Position numbers and translations under genes: made by a program | Notes under the pieces: generated by a model | What the model was told of the DNA's origin: nothing | Databases searched by the model: none | Seen by the model: only the letters and a program-made list of their open reading frames with translations | Shown: in pieces, positions 17,763-27,300 of the stretch | Layout: each line of letters starts with the position of its first letter | Numbering within the stretch: the stretch's first letter is position 1 | Origin: Coemansia sp. RSA 1804 | Lineage: Eukaryota > Kickxellomycota > Kickxellomycetes > Kickxellales > Kickxellaceae | Reading direction: 5' to 3' | NCBI GenBank assembly: GCA_027578815.1 | Contig: JANBTH010000193.1 | Coordinates: 1-27,687, forward strand | Length of the DNA: 27,687 nt

Positions 17763-19811
17763 CTACTTCTTTACATGCCTGGTGCGACTTCTTGTTCGCT
17801 TGGCGATGCAGCCCTCGTCGCCAGCACGGTCATTAATAGTCATTGACTGTGTCTGTACTCTTCTGATCTTTTGGGCTCGCAGTGGAGGATTGGGAGCAAC
17901 ATCTGGTAGAAGCAGACTGGCATCCATAAAACCCCTGGCAAAGTCGATGTTGACATGTCGCTCTCTGTCTTTATCTCCCAGAAGCCTTCCTGCAATGTTT
18001 ATGTCTTTCTCGTAGAACAAAAACTTGTACATTGAGTTCAAGACTGCTGTTGTGGCTTCCTGACAGTGAAGAATGCCAAATTGCTCAAGATAAGCATCTT
18101 TATCCATCAGACATCCCAATCGTGACACTGATTTCGTTTCTTCGTCATTGCATTGGAATCCGCATAGTAAAGAATAGGCGTCAATGGTTTCATAGAACAC
18201 TCCAAGGGCATAGAGCGCAACATAGAACATTGACTCAATGTCATCCATGAGTCCGCGCGACCTCGTGCCAAGAAGAGTCTGGATGCTCATAAACAATGGT
18301 GTCCCTATAATTAAGCTGCTCATCGCCTGTGTAGTTGATATTATGTACCTCCTAAAGTACCACGCTTCCTCGACATCACTGATTCCATCTATTTCAACGT
18401 TATCGAGAAGCCTGGCAAGCCCCCAGTCAATGACCTTGGTCTTACCATTCTTGATGGCAATATTTCCTGTGGAAATATCTCGATGAATTACACCAGCAGA
18501 GTAAGCCTTTGCAATACAAGCTGAGGCCTGACTAATTGCGCTGCAAACAATGGCCTCAAACTCTTCCTGGTTGTCATAGTGTTTGCGAGCTAATTCTCCA
18601 ATAGTCTCACCACAGTGCTCGATGACCATGAAATCGAGCCGGTATCCAAATCTGTCTTGCTCAACCACACCGCTTGCATATACCTCTGGAATTAGGTCTT
18701 TGCACTTGTTTTTCAGCAGCTGATATGCAGCTCCTTCGGGAAGAAGACTGGTTGGCATCCAGGCAAGCTTGAGCACTGCGTCCTTGCCTTCATATGTTGT
18801 TCTATATATGTATGAAGCCTGAGAAAGAATGCGCACTGAGCATTCAATGCGACTCTGTATTCCGGCAATCATCCTACCCTTGTTTTTCTTTACAAGCTCA
18901 ATCTTGGTAGTGCCATCCTCTTTAGGCTTGGAAAAGGAGACACCAAGATAATCGCCTTGAATCTCGCAGATATGGCCAAACTCGGTTGCGTCTAGCGTCA
19001 AAACAAACCATAGTATTCTTAAGGTATTCGCTACATTACGTGACGCTGTATGTTTAGCAGAGAGGACGATGGGACCCAAGGAAGCAACCATGACTCCCTT
19101 CCTTGTAAAAACGACTAGCGACATCATACCCCCGTGCAGAAGAAGAACCGGAACAAAGACTCTTGTTATCTGCTCTGTCCATACATGGACGACATAGTCA
19201 CCGATTTCCCTGAGAACGCTTGGTGGCAAGTAACCGTCTATGACATTCCGCCTTAATTTTAGGGCAATGTGTGCAGCTTTGAAATTCTTGGAAGTAGAAC
19301 TCTTAAAATAAAAAACTCCGACGGTCTTGAAGCTAGAGTCAGAGACAGGCCTGTTTTCTCTTTCAAAGTATGCGAGTTTCGTGGTCTGTTTTACTCTTGG
19401 CCAAGAGGACTTATTTGTGCTTTGCATCCGTTTCCAGAGCCACGCAAAGTGTGCTATAAGCGCGCTTCCAGATAGAGCGCTGCTTCTCTCCAACTCTTCA
19501 AAAAGTCCAGCTTCCAACATATGTTTATACGTTTTTTCTGGGTACTGAAGATTATTATTCAAAATAGTAGGCGCCATGCTCGCAATGTCATCGAAGAGCC
19601 CCATGGCTACTCCGTCAGAAGTACTCTCCAAAACGGGATAAATATTAACAAAAGCAGCATCTCTAAATTCGCGGTAGCTGGAGAAAAGACCCAGACGAGA
19701 AAAAAGCTGCATTGGACTCAAGTATTCTACGCTTTCCTCAAGCATGTCGTTACTTTCCTTATGCCGCCTCTCTGTCTCCAGATCGCAGGCATATCCATTG
19801 GTAATATTCAT
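17763..19811 (-). CDS. FunK1-type fungal protein kinase
   Basis: 682 residues from the ATG at 19811 (an upstream in-frame TTG at 19847 would add 12). The C-terminal half is a kinase fold of the fungal-specific FunK1 class (PF17667). It has a candidate ATP-binding Lys, K348 (DAVLKLAW), a catalytic loop HRDISTGN with D445 and N450, a metal-binding DWG with D462 in place of DFG (VIDWGLAR), and the class-typical GTPLFMSIQ and DDIESMFYVALYAL. The N-terminal ~320 residues are the FunK1-associated region without another motif I know. The tail is basic (KRTRSRTRHVKK), which suggests nuclear targeting. FunK1 kinases form large, fast-changing families in fungi and their substrates are mostly unknown. 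The gene is visibly more AT-rich than RPA1, TTI1 or the NAPE-PLD-like gene, in line with a lineage-specific expanded family. Confidence 0.87.
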   Translation of the reverse strand: MNITNGYACDLETERRHKESNDMLEESVEYLSPMQLFSRLGLFSSYREFRDAAFVNIYPVLESTSDGVAMGLFDDIASMAPTILNNNLQYPEKTYKHMLEAGLFEELERSSALSGSALIAHFAWLWKRMQSTNKSSWPRVKQTTKLAYFERENRPVSDSSFKTVGVFYFKSSTSKNFKAAHIALKLRRNVIDGYLPPSVLREIGDYVVHVWTEQITRVFVPVLLLHGGMMSLVVFTRKGVMVASLGPIVLSAKHTASRNVANTLRILWFVLTLDATEFGHICEIQGDYLGVSFSKPKEDGTTKIELVKKNKGRMIAGIQSRIECSVRILSQASYIYRTTYEGKDAVLKLAWMPTSLLPEGAAYQLLKNKCKDLIPEVYASGVVEQDRFGYRLDFMVIEHCGETIGELARKHYDNQEEFEAIVCSAISQASACIAKAYSAGVIHRDISTGNIAIKNGKTKVIDWGLARLLDNVEIDGISDVEEAWYFRRYIISTTQAMSSLIIGTPLFMSIQTLLGTRSRGLMDDIESMFYVALYALGVFYETIDAYSLLCGFQCNDEETKSVSRLGCLMDKDAYLEQFGILHCQEATTAVLNSMYKFLFYEKDINIAGRLLGDKDRERHVNIDFARGFMDASLLLPDVAPNPPLRAQKIRRVQTQSMTINDRAGDEGCIAKRTRSRTRHVKK

Positions 19812-20462
19812 TGATTCTTTTTTTGCGCAGTATCCGATGTGGCGCAAGTATCACTCTCTGCGCACTTTCTTACTAAATGTTGTAGGCTGCGGATGGGCCG
19901 GTATTCGTGCAATAAACAGTGACTAGTCAATAGAAATAAAACGAAACTAGGATAATATGCTAAAAGAGGTGCAGCACGTTACGCTATAATAAGCAAAGAA
20001 AAGATTTATTCAAAAATTGACTACCGATCTTTTTATATTCTCCAAGTCTGCAGGGTCTTTATATATGTCTCGCGTCGTTCAGAGCTTGCAACATTGCCAG
20101 CCGTCAGTACCAAAAAGTCAGATCCGCAGCCATGGTTACCGAGTGATCGGCTATCCAATAGGCGGTTTTCTAAGCTGCCACAACTGGTGGCGGAGGCGCA
20201 ATGTCTGATTGTTGTTAATAAAGCAGAGAAAGCCGCCACAGCACGCAGTGTAAAAAAGAGCCACCAGCCAGAAACAATGCGCTTAAATTTAGGGGGTGAC
20301 AACCTGCACACGTGGTATCGTCCCGTAATGTTTGTTTTCAATTGCACAGCAGGTAAAGTGCATGGATAATCTGTCTTCTCCAGTCGTTAATAACTTTTTT
20401 CACTTATTCCATTTTGTTTTATACCAAATCCCTAATTTTGTACCATACCAAACACGACGCAT
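19812..20462. other. Spacer between kinase and coiled-coil gene
   Basis: Divergent spacer serving the kinase (leftward) and the coiled-coil gene (rightward). It contains the ATG-less open frame 19956-20369 (separate entry). The final 90 bases before the ATG at 20463 are AT-rich with TTTTATACC-like sequence that may act as a core promoter. Confidence 0.4.
19956..20369 (+). CDS. Open frame of 137 codons without ATG start, unidentified
   Basis: One plus frame is open from 19956 to TAA at 20367-20369. Its second half looks protein-like: balanced composition, with segments such as DPQPWLPSDRLSNRRFSKLP and LNLGGDNLHTWYRPVM. The only ATG in this frame is late (20277). An ATG in another plus frame at 20065 (MSRVVQSLQHCQPS...) leads in for about 10 codons, so a 1-bp indel between about 20065 and 20095 would join it to the good frame. 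Options are a small gene with an assembly error or real frameshift, an unseen intron, a non-ATG start, or chance. A GTAAAG donor-like site at 20353 leaves open a further exon. I do not recognise the product. Confidence 0.25.
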   Translation, partial: YAKRGAARYAIISKEKIYSKIDYRSFYILQVCRVFIYVSRRSELATLPAVSTKKSDPQPWLPSDRLSNRRFSKLPQLVAEAQCLIVVNKAEKAATARSVKKSHQPETMRLNLGGDNLHTWYRPVMFVFNCTAGKVHG

Positions 20463-20810
20463 ATGATGGAGGTGAAAAGCGTAGAAGAGTACATGGAGCG
20501 CATTCGGGTTCTGGATGCGCTGGAGCAGCAGGCAATGGGGCTGTCTCGAATGCTCACCACGTACACAGACCGACTGCAAGAGCGATTGGAACAGCGTGTT
20601 GAAATTGAAAAGGCATCCGAGGAAGCAGTGCTTACTAGTATAAAGAGCCTTGAGGCGGTGGTGGACAAATCCGTGCATCAAAAGCGGCAGCTGGTTGAGC
20701 AATGCCAGCAACTGGACAGCGAAATGAAGGAAACCAGGGAGATTCTGCAGCAGGTTCGGGAAATTAAGCAGCTTTTGGATGTGATGGAATATGCGAAAAG
20801 GAAGAGCTAG
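20463..20810 (+). CDS. Small coiled-coil protein (115 aa), unidentified
   Basis: 115 residues starting ATGATG at 20463. The protein is almost entirely helical, with leucine-containing heptads from about 10 to 110 and many Glu/Gln/Lys residues. It has no signal peptide, membrane segment or cysteine cluster. Size and character fit a subunit of a helical-bundle assembly (BLOC-1/BORC, kinetochore or Mediator-type small subunits), but I see no diagnostic motif and name none. It has higher GC and more ordered codon use than the flanking spacers, which supports a real gene. The minus frames across it are shadows. Confidence 0.7.
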   Translation: MMEVKSVEEYMERIRVLDALEQQAMGLSRMLTTYTDRLQERLEQRVEIEKASEEAVLTSIKSLEAVVDKSVHQKRQLVEQCQQLDSEMKETREILQQVREIKQLLDVMEYAKRKS

Positions 20811-21231
20811 ATTGCTGGCTTTCTTTGCACTATTATTTTTTTAATGTATCCATGACTGGAAATGGTTGTTTGTTTCGCTTTGCATAAAGGTGTTTGTTAA
20901 AAGGCTCCAACTCGTCATTATCATATATTAATTAATATTGTTAAACACAATTAAAAGACAAAATTTAAGACTGCAAACGCTTTTACTTTGTAGCAAACAA
21001 TGAAAAGAATAAGAAAAAAGTAGACCAAAATGTTAGCTAGCAAGGAAAAGAAAGAATATCTGCAGGAAATTTCCACAAGGTAAACACTATAAAAGACATC
21101 TCATCCACCACACTTCCAACCAATGTTCAGTATATAATTTTTTTTACCGACCTCCATAATTTTTTATAAATATAAGCATTTAAAAAACGTTTACCAAGCC
21201 TAGAAATAATTCATTAATATTATTACTAAAA
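20811..21231. other. AT-rich spacer
   Basis: AT-rich sequence between two plus-strand small genes, with A- and T-runs and several TATAAA-like strings (for example near 21168). No frame of note. It presumably holds the terminator of the coiled-coil gene and the promoter of the next. Confidence 0.4.
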
Positions 21232-21561
21232 ATGTCGTCGTCAGAGGATACAGTCACTAGCAAAAAGTCCGATAAACATATTATTGCTGTGGCTAAAGCA
21301 GTTGCTAATTCATATGAACTTGGACAATGTGAAAATGGAAAAAGAAAAGTCTACATGGTAACTCACTTTAAAGGTAGGAAAGATATGACACATATGCTTA
21401 ATCTGGATAGCCAAGAGGACGTTAATACCTTTGAGAAATATGTTAAAAAGGCAAAGGCAAAGGCAAAGGCAAAGGCAAAGAAACAGAAAAAAGAAATAGA
21501 AAATAAAGAAGCATCAAAATCTCCATTAGCGCCAAAGACAAAAGGATGGGGCTTAGATTAA
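21232..21561 (+). CDS. Lysine-rich small protein (109 aa), unidentified
   Basis: 109 residues, ATG at 21232 in an AAAAATGTC context. Residues 1-70 are mixed and could fold (VYMVTHFKGRKDMTHMLNLD then NTFEKYVKK). They are followed by a Lys-Ala run made by five exact GCAAAG units (21451-21480), a Lys/Glu-rich stretch, and a short PKTKGWGLD end. An AATAAA at 21585-21590, 24 bases past the stop, is well placed as a polyadenylation signal. The middle part followed by a basic tail vaguely recalls the C-terminal half of SRP14, but the family N-terminus is not evident, so I leave it unnamed. Confidence 0.5.
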   Translation: MSSSEDTVTSKKSDKHIIAVAKAVANSYELGQCENGKRKVYMVTHFKGRKDMTHMLNLDSQEDVNTFEKYVKKAKAKAKAKAKKQKKEIENKEASKSPLAPKTKGWGLD

Positions 21562-22377
21562 AGTAGGTAGTTGTGTTTTTCTTCAATAAATTTTTAGTGT
21601 TAAAAACAAAGATTAGTTCACGGAAGGAATTCCTTGTGATCTTTGATAACAGATTTAACTCTTCAACTGTTTTTGAGAACCAAACGCTTTAGCAAGAGTA
21701 AAAGAGATTTGGATAGTGATCATTGGCAAACATGGATGAGTCGGTATTCCAATAATATAAGACTGGACATTATTAGCTTTCTAGCATTTTACAAGGCTTT
21801 TCTTTTGTTTACCCATTTGATACATTTATTTTTAAAGGAAACCTTACGCATTTTTCTAATGTTATCGTAATTAAAAAGGTGGTATGGTGGATGTGGTTCT
21901 GCACTAGATGTGCCAATGGATCCCAGAGTAGCGCTTTTTATTTGATACAGTCGGTGGCAATTCGGCTCCACCATTGGGAGATAATTCCGAAACTGGGCCG
22001 AAGAGTAAAATGAAAACAATAAAGAGTAGACAAGATGCAAAAGGTTTTCTAGATCTTCTCCGCCCATTTCCGATTGGGAGTGGAAAATGGAGTTCTTGGC
22101 GCTCCATCCCTGGCTTATTTAACGATATCTCTGGACATTTTTCCTTTTCTATTTTTCTCGCTTGTTTGGTCTACATATTTCACTCTTTTTACATTATACG
22201 CACATTCATACATCTTTATTTGTTACAAGAAGCTCTACAGACTGGTTTATAAGGTTAAGCAACTCCCTCGCCTCCTCCCCACACACAAAGAAAAGAAAGG
22301 GGCAGTAAAGAAAGTAGCAAACGCAAGCCCCTTTCGCTTTTCCTTCTTTCCACCTGTTGCTATTGTTCGGAGGTTTT
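21562..22377. other. Spacer upstream of the NAPE-PLD-like gene
   Basis: It begins with the AATAAA signal of the 109-residue gene. Frames at 21643-21870 and 22010-22252 (plus) have AT-driven, hydrophobic composition and no motif. The last 200 bases before 22378 are pyrimidine-rich and GC-moderate, as in a promoter and 5'UTR. I see no supportable gene. Confidence 0.4.
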
Positions 22378-23694
22378 ATGATATCTTCCCTGGTTCCAGT
22401 CCCCAAAGGCACTTGGATTCAGAACCTGCCTCGTCCAAAGCAGACGTACAACCGCATACTTTGCCGCCTTGAAAGCACAGCAGCGGCAGCGGCAGCTCAG
22501 ACAGCAGAAAACAACACACCGAGCGTAGCAGCCAGAGTCGCGATACTTCAGCAAAAACCGTTTCTACCAGCAACAATGACCGACAACACGCAGCCAGCAC
22601 CAGCACCAGCAACAGAGCAGGAGCGGCTGCGGCAGGAGTTTGCAAAAGACAAGACGCACTACACAAAGCACGGCAGATTCACCAACCCCTGGGCATCGTT
22701 CACGCATCCGCCGATCAGCCACTTCCTCAAGTACGCTGCATCGTCTGGATTCAGCAACGCAGCCACGCAGTCGGTCAAAGAGGGCGGGCGCGCTCCCGAG
22801 GTTGTGGAGCTGGACCGCCAGGCAATTGATGCGCCAGCCACGCTGCAGGCCACGTGGCTGGGCCACGCATCGCTGCTTGTGCAGCTGGATGGCGCGACGA
22901 TTCTCTGCGACCCGGTGTTCTCGCAGCGATGCTCGCCGTCGCAGCTGATTGGGCCCAAGCGCTACACGCAGGCGCCGTGCTCGGTGCGCGATCTGCCGCA
23001 CATCGATGCGCTGGTTCTGTCGCACAACCATTACGACCACTTGGACTGGCACACGCTGAAGGAGCTGAGCTCTCGGTTCCCCGACATCCAGGCGTTTGCG
23101 CCGCTGGGAAACCAGGAGATTCTGGCATCCATCGGCTTCAAGAACATTTCCGTAGCCGACTGGTGGGACGAGTTCAATGTCTCCTTTGGCGGCCGCAGCT
23201 TCACTCTGGCATGCACGCCTGCGCAGCACATGACGGCGCGCGGACTGCTTGACCGGATGGCCACGCTGTGGAGCAGCTGGGTCTTCCGCGGCCCGTCGGG
23301 CTGCAAGTTCTATTTCTCCGGCGATACCGCGTACTCTGCAGTCTACGGAAACCCCGACAAGGCCGAGTGCCCTGTATTCAAGCAGATCGGCCAGGTGTAC
23401 GGGCCCTTTGATCTTGCTGCCATTGCCATTGGCGCATACTCGCCTGAGGAGCTGTTTGGCGGAATGCACGCAAACCCCGAGCAGGCCGTAAGCATCCACC
23501 AAGACATTGGCTCCAGAAAGTCTATTGCCATCCACTGGGGCACCTTTGTGCTGACCAGCGAGCCCATCGATGAGCCCCCGCGCAGGCTTCGCGATGCAGT
23601 GGCTGCTGCTGGTCTCAGTCCCGACTCCTTTTCCGCTCTAAAGATTGGTCAAACCACTGCTGCTGCTCCTATGCCTGCCACTGCTGCCTTGTAG
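22378..23694 (+). CDS. NAPE-PLD-like metallo-beta-lactamase-fold hydrolase
   Basis: 438 residues from the ATG at 22378; an internal ATG at 22576 in a better context (CAACAATGAC) would give 372. It belongs to the N-acyl-phosphatidylethanolamine phospholipase D family (human NAPE-PLD, yeast Fmp30), zinc enzymes that release N-acylethanolamines and phosphatidic acid. Metal ligands (438 numbering) are H216, H218, D220 and H221 in LSHNHYDHLD, then H284 (TPAQHMTARG), D316 (FSGDTAYS) and H386 (AIHWGTF). The family signature GGMHANPEQAV is at about 361-371. The first 66 residues are Arg/Ala-containing and low in acid at the start, which fits a mitochondrial presequence; Fmp30 is mitochondrial. An alternative start could give a cytosolic form. 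Yeast Fmp30 affects cardiolipin/PE and N-acyl-PE metabolism. Confidence 0.92.
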   Translation: MISSLVPVPKGTWIQNLPRPKQTYNRILCRLESTAAAAAAQTAENNTPSVAARVAILQQKPFLPATMTDNTQPAPAPATEQERLRQEFAKDKTHYTKHGRFTNPWASFTHPPISHFLKYAASSGFSNAATQSVKEGGRAPEVVELDRQAIDAPATLQATWLGHASLLVQLDGATILCDPVFSQRCSPSQLIGPKRYTQAPCSVRDLPHIDALVLSHNHYDHLDWHTLKELSSRFPDIQAFAPLGNQEILASIGFKNISVADWWDEFNVSFGGRSFTLACTPAQHMTARGLLDRMATLWSSWVFRGPSGCKFYFSGDTAYSAVYGNPDKAECPVFKQIGQVYGPFDLAAIAIGAYSPEELFGGMHANPEQAVSIHQDIGSRKSIAIHWGTFVLTSEPIDEPPRRLRDAVAAAGLSPDSFSALKIGQTTAAAPMPATAAL

Positions 23695-24330
23695 GCCTTG
23701 CTTGGAGTTTTTATTGTCTTTTATAGTGCTAGTTTTTTTTCTGTTACTATCATAATGCATACAATACCTTACATCCTATCCAGCACTCTACACTACGCAC
23801 ATGTCAATCGATATCGTGCCAGCGCACAGACGCCAGCATCTGAGCACCTGATCTGCCCAAGATTGTCTGAGATTTGACAAAGATGCTCCTGCCACTGCAA
23901 AATATCTGCTGAAAGAAGAATTCCAGTCCTCGTTTTTTGCAGGATACTTTTTTGATACCAATCGAGATGTACCGTGTCTATTAAATCCACAAGTTAGAAA
24001 AAAACATTTTTCTCTCTCTTCCCCAACCATCGGGGGAGATCAATAACATCTGGCAAAGAAGTCCATCGGCCAATTTTTTTCCTCCCTCCACCATTATCTC
24101 ACTGCATCGTCTGACAATGAACAATACGATGTTGCCATTCTTTGCTTGCTTACTCGCTTCTCCCTTTTCTCTCGCTTCTTTGCTTCCACATGACGGGTGT
24201 TGGCTAGTGTTGTTACTCTTTCTGCTTTGCTCTCTTCATCTACATTTTTACACCTTTTTGTATTTTCTTTTGCTTTATTTAATTTCTATCCTTTTTGTTA
24301 ATATATAGAGTAGAGCGGATAGTAGTACAT
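23695..24330. other. Pyrimidine-rich spacer/promoter
   Basis: Contains the 3' flank of the NAPE-PLD-like gene and, from about 24060 to 24310, a strongly pyrimidine-rich stretch ending in TTAATATATAG, which could be a promoter CT-tract or a splice acceptor of a 5'UTR intron for the next gene. A 63-codon hydrophobic frame inside it (24117-24308) is a product of the CT-richness. Confidence 0.45.
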
Positions 24331-27300
24331 ATGCGGATGCCCCTATTCAACCAGGAGAACCACCACCACCACACTGCCACCTTTACGAATGGCATCACCG
24401 GTATTTACGAATGGCCGTGGTGGGGCACAAGAGCAAAGGACGGTCTTTTCTACGCGACAGCATACATGTCATTGCTAATTACGTGGTCACTAAGTGCGGT
24501 GTTTAGCAAGGTGCCATGCAAACCAGCCAGTGTAAAGGAAAAAGAAAGTGGTAATCTGGCTAAAACGGTAGGTACCTTTCACTTGCTGCTTTTGTGTGTG
24601 GCTTAATCGTGGCTTGTGAAGGAACATGTGACGTGTTTCTGCCTGCTTGAAATTCGTGTATATTGTGTATACGTGGTTTGGGAGTAGATGTACTATCAAA
24701 AGAAAATCTTATAGTATTAAGACAAAAGAGGAAAGAGCAGTAATAGCATATATGTGCCAGCATTGAGTTCTATTTGTTCAATAAAATTGGTGTCTTCATG
24801 TATGGCGCGTCTCTGTCTTTCTATTCAAATTTCTGACTCTGTTTTTATGTTTTGGAACTTATTCTTTCTTGCCTGTTTTATTCTTTACATTAAATCGTTT
24901 TATCTTGTTTATTTGGTCTTGTATTTCAATTATAGATAGAGTGGTCCGAACCCCCGCCTGTTTGCGATTCAAAGGTAAATGGGAAAAAAAGTTGTTAATT
25001 TATTTCATGTTGAGCTAAAAAACGAGTCTGCGAAAGTAACCACACAAACATATGCTAAGGTTCTGTTTTCATATATTGATGCAGTGATATGCTGCTAATC
25101 TTGCTCTGAAAACATGCGTAGGACCATTGTGTTATTCGGTTTCCAGAAAACATCGAGGAAATGCATTTTGAAAAGGTACTAGTTGTAGAATTCATAGAAC
25201 AATACTCTCTTTCTGTGCTGTGTTGTTGAATGTGTATGCTTGTGTGTGTGCTTGTGCGGGGAAATCGTTGAAAAAATCTAATCACTGTAAAGTGAGGGGA
25301 GGCTTTTTCGCATTTAAATTATGAAAATTACTACCATGATTATTATTATAACATGTAAACGCTAGTTTCATGTCTTACTGCTTGTATGAGTCGCATACAC
25401 TATAAGCTCCAGAAACATTTATCTGTTACTCCCCTCTCGTCCAAATGGTTACCTCGTTTCAAATAATATTTATTCTGTCATTATCTGCATATTATCCTGC
25501 ACTGTCTTTTTCCCATTTCCCCTTTTCAACCTTTTTAATTTTTCTGTAGCATGGTGTTTAGAATATAACAAGATATTAGTCTATAATTTCCTCGTGTTCA
25601 TTTATATGTTTTTATCTCCTTGCCACATGCTTTTCCCCCTCCTCTTTTCCTTTTTAAACTAGAGTCTATTTGGGAGCATCACATCATCATTACCACTAGA
25701 GCAGATATTAGAAAAAGCCCCAGATAAAAATATTTTTGTATTTCACATATCCATATCCTTTTTATATCCGTTTCTACCATTCCACATTTACTCTTCTTGC
25801 TACATACTTTTTGAATTATTACTAAACTTTTTTCGTCATTCTTTTCTATTTATCTCATTTATTTTCCTTTATTCATTTATTTCCATATTCATTCTAGTTG
25901 GATTACGTTGTAGTAGATGTGGCACCTTGGAGTTCGTCTGCCAAAGAAAGTGAGCCCCTTATCAATAATACCAGATACAGTCAAACAATGGGAGCAGTCG
26001 AATCACTTCCAGCATCCCGAATTGAGGGGCTAGGCGATGTGCTCCATGAATGCGCACCAGCACAACCACGGAACCGGCGGTATATTTTTGGCAGCCGCAG
26101 ACAAGACAGACAGGCGGCCACCAATTCGCCAAATAGCAGTGGCTCATCATTGCTACTAGGAGGAGGAGGAGGAGGAGGGCAGGAGGAGCCCCTGAAAAGT
26201 GCTACCGTATGTTACTTGTCCTCCACTGGCCATGGCGGTATTGTGCTTGGTGGCAGGGACGGCGGTGCAAATGTGTCCCAGTCATCGTCGATGGAGCTAT
26301 CGTCGTCATCGTTGCAACCGCGATCATCTCGAACGCGCGGCAGATTGAGGGATTCCTTGAAACGCCGGAGTCTTTGGCAACTGTCATCCACATGGACGCC
26401 GCTGCAAAGTCGGGAGCAAGAGAAGCAAGAGCGGAAGCAGGAGAATCAAGGCGGTTGCTTGCTGTCCAGTGACGGCGATACATATGGATTAGTGGCGTGC
26501 GGACAGCACCCGCTGAACGTGGATAGAGACAAGGATACACATGTGAATTGTATGGCTGCCAAACCACCCTCGCTGCGGCGCTCGCTGCTGTCGGCGTCGA
26601 TGCCAGACCTGTCAATCCATCAGCTGCATAACCAGGAATACGAAGTTAGTAGTGGCGCTGGTGCTGAGATGGCAACATATGCGGACGGATCAGACAGCTC
26701 CAGCGACGAGTACAAGGAATACACCATTGGTGACGTTAACGAAATGGAGGCTGCTCAGCCAGCACCAGTCAACTTGACCGAACCAGATGTCAAGGGTGAA
26801 GAGCGTGAGGATGTACCGGTGCCCAGACCAAAGTCGCGCAGAAAACTTGGGCCCCGGGCAATTGGCAAGTATTTGTCAAATAGATTATCAGCTTACGGTC
26901 ACTCTACATTGACATCGTCCTGTGAGTCGCAGAACAAGAAGAAGAATATTGTAGAGAACGATGGAGCTGTAAAAGCCAAAGCAGCAACAAATAATGATGT
27001 AGATCAGATAGAGCCATCCCTGTTGGCCACACAGTCGGGCGATGGCTTGGTGCAGCTGAACACCGATTTCTCGCATATGGAGATGAGACACAGTGGTCGC
27101 GCAGAAGAAGACGGAGCCCGTAGCTCCTTGGAGGCACTAGTATCTCCCAGCACTACGCCATGGCTGCTGCTAATGGAGGAGAAAGATGAGGGAAGGGAGC
27201 TACGGGTTGCCAAATCTTCTGGAGTGGCAGCAGAGGCAAAAAAAGAGATAAATAGAGTTGACAATCATACCGTGTTGGCCGATAGTACTACTAGTAGTTG

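Noticed and set aside
22564..23535. 323-codon minus frame antisense to the NAPE-PLD-like gene
   Set aside because: A GC-driven shadow; the plus strand has all metal-ligand motifs of a known family.
24940..24962. tRNA T-arm-like sequence on the minus strand (GGGGGTTCGGACC)
   Set aside because: The stem cannot pair, the T-loop consensus is broken, and no acceptor, D-arm or anticodon arm is found upstream.
26202..26615. 137-codon minus frame antisense to the right-edge gene
   Set aside because: The plus strand is open for the full stretch to the window end and continues well beyond this frame; the minus frame is a shadow.
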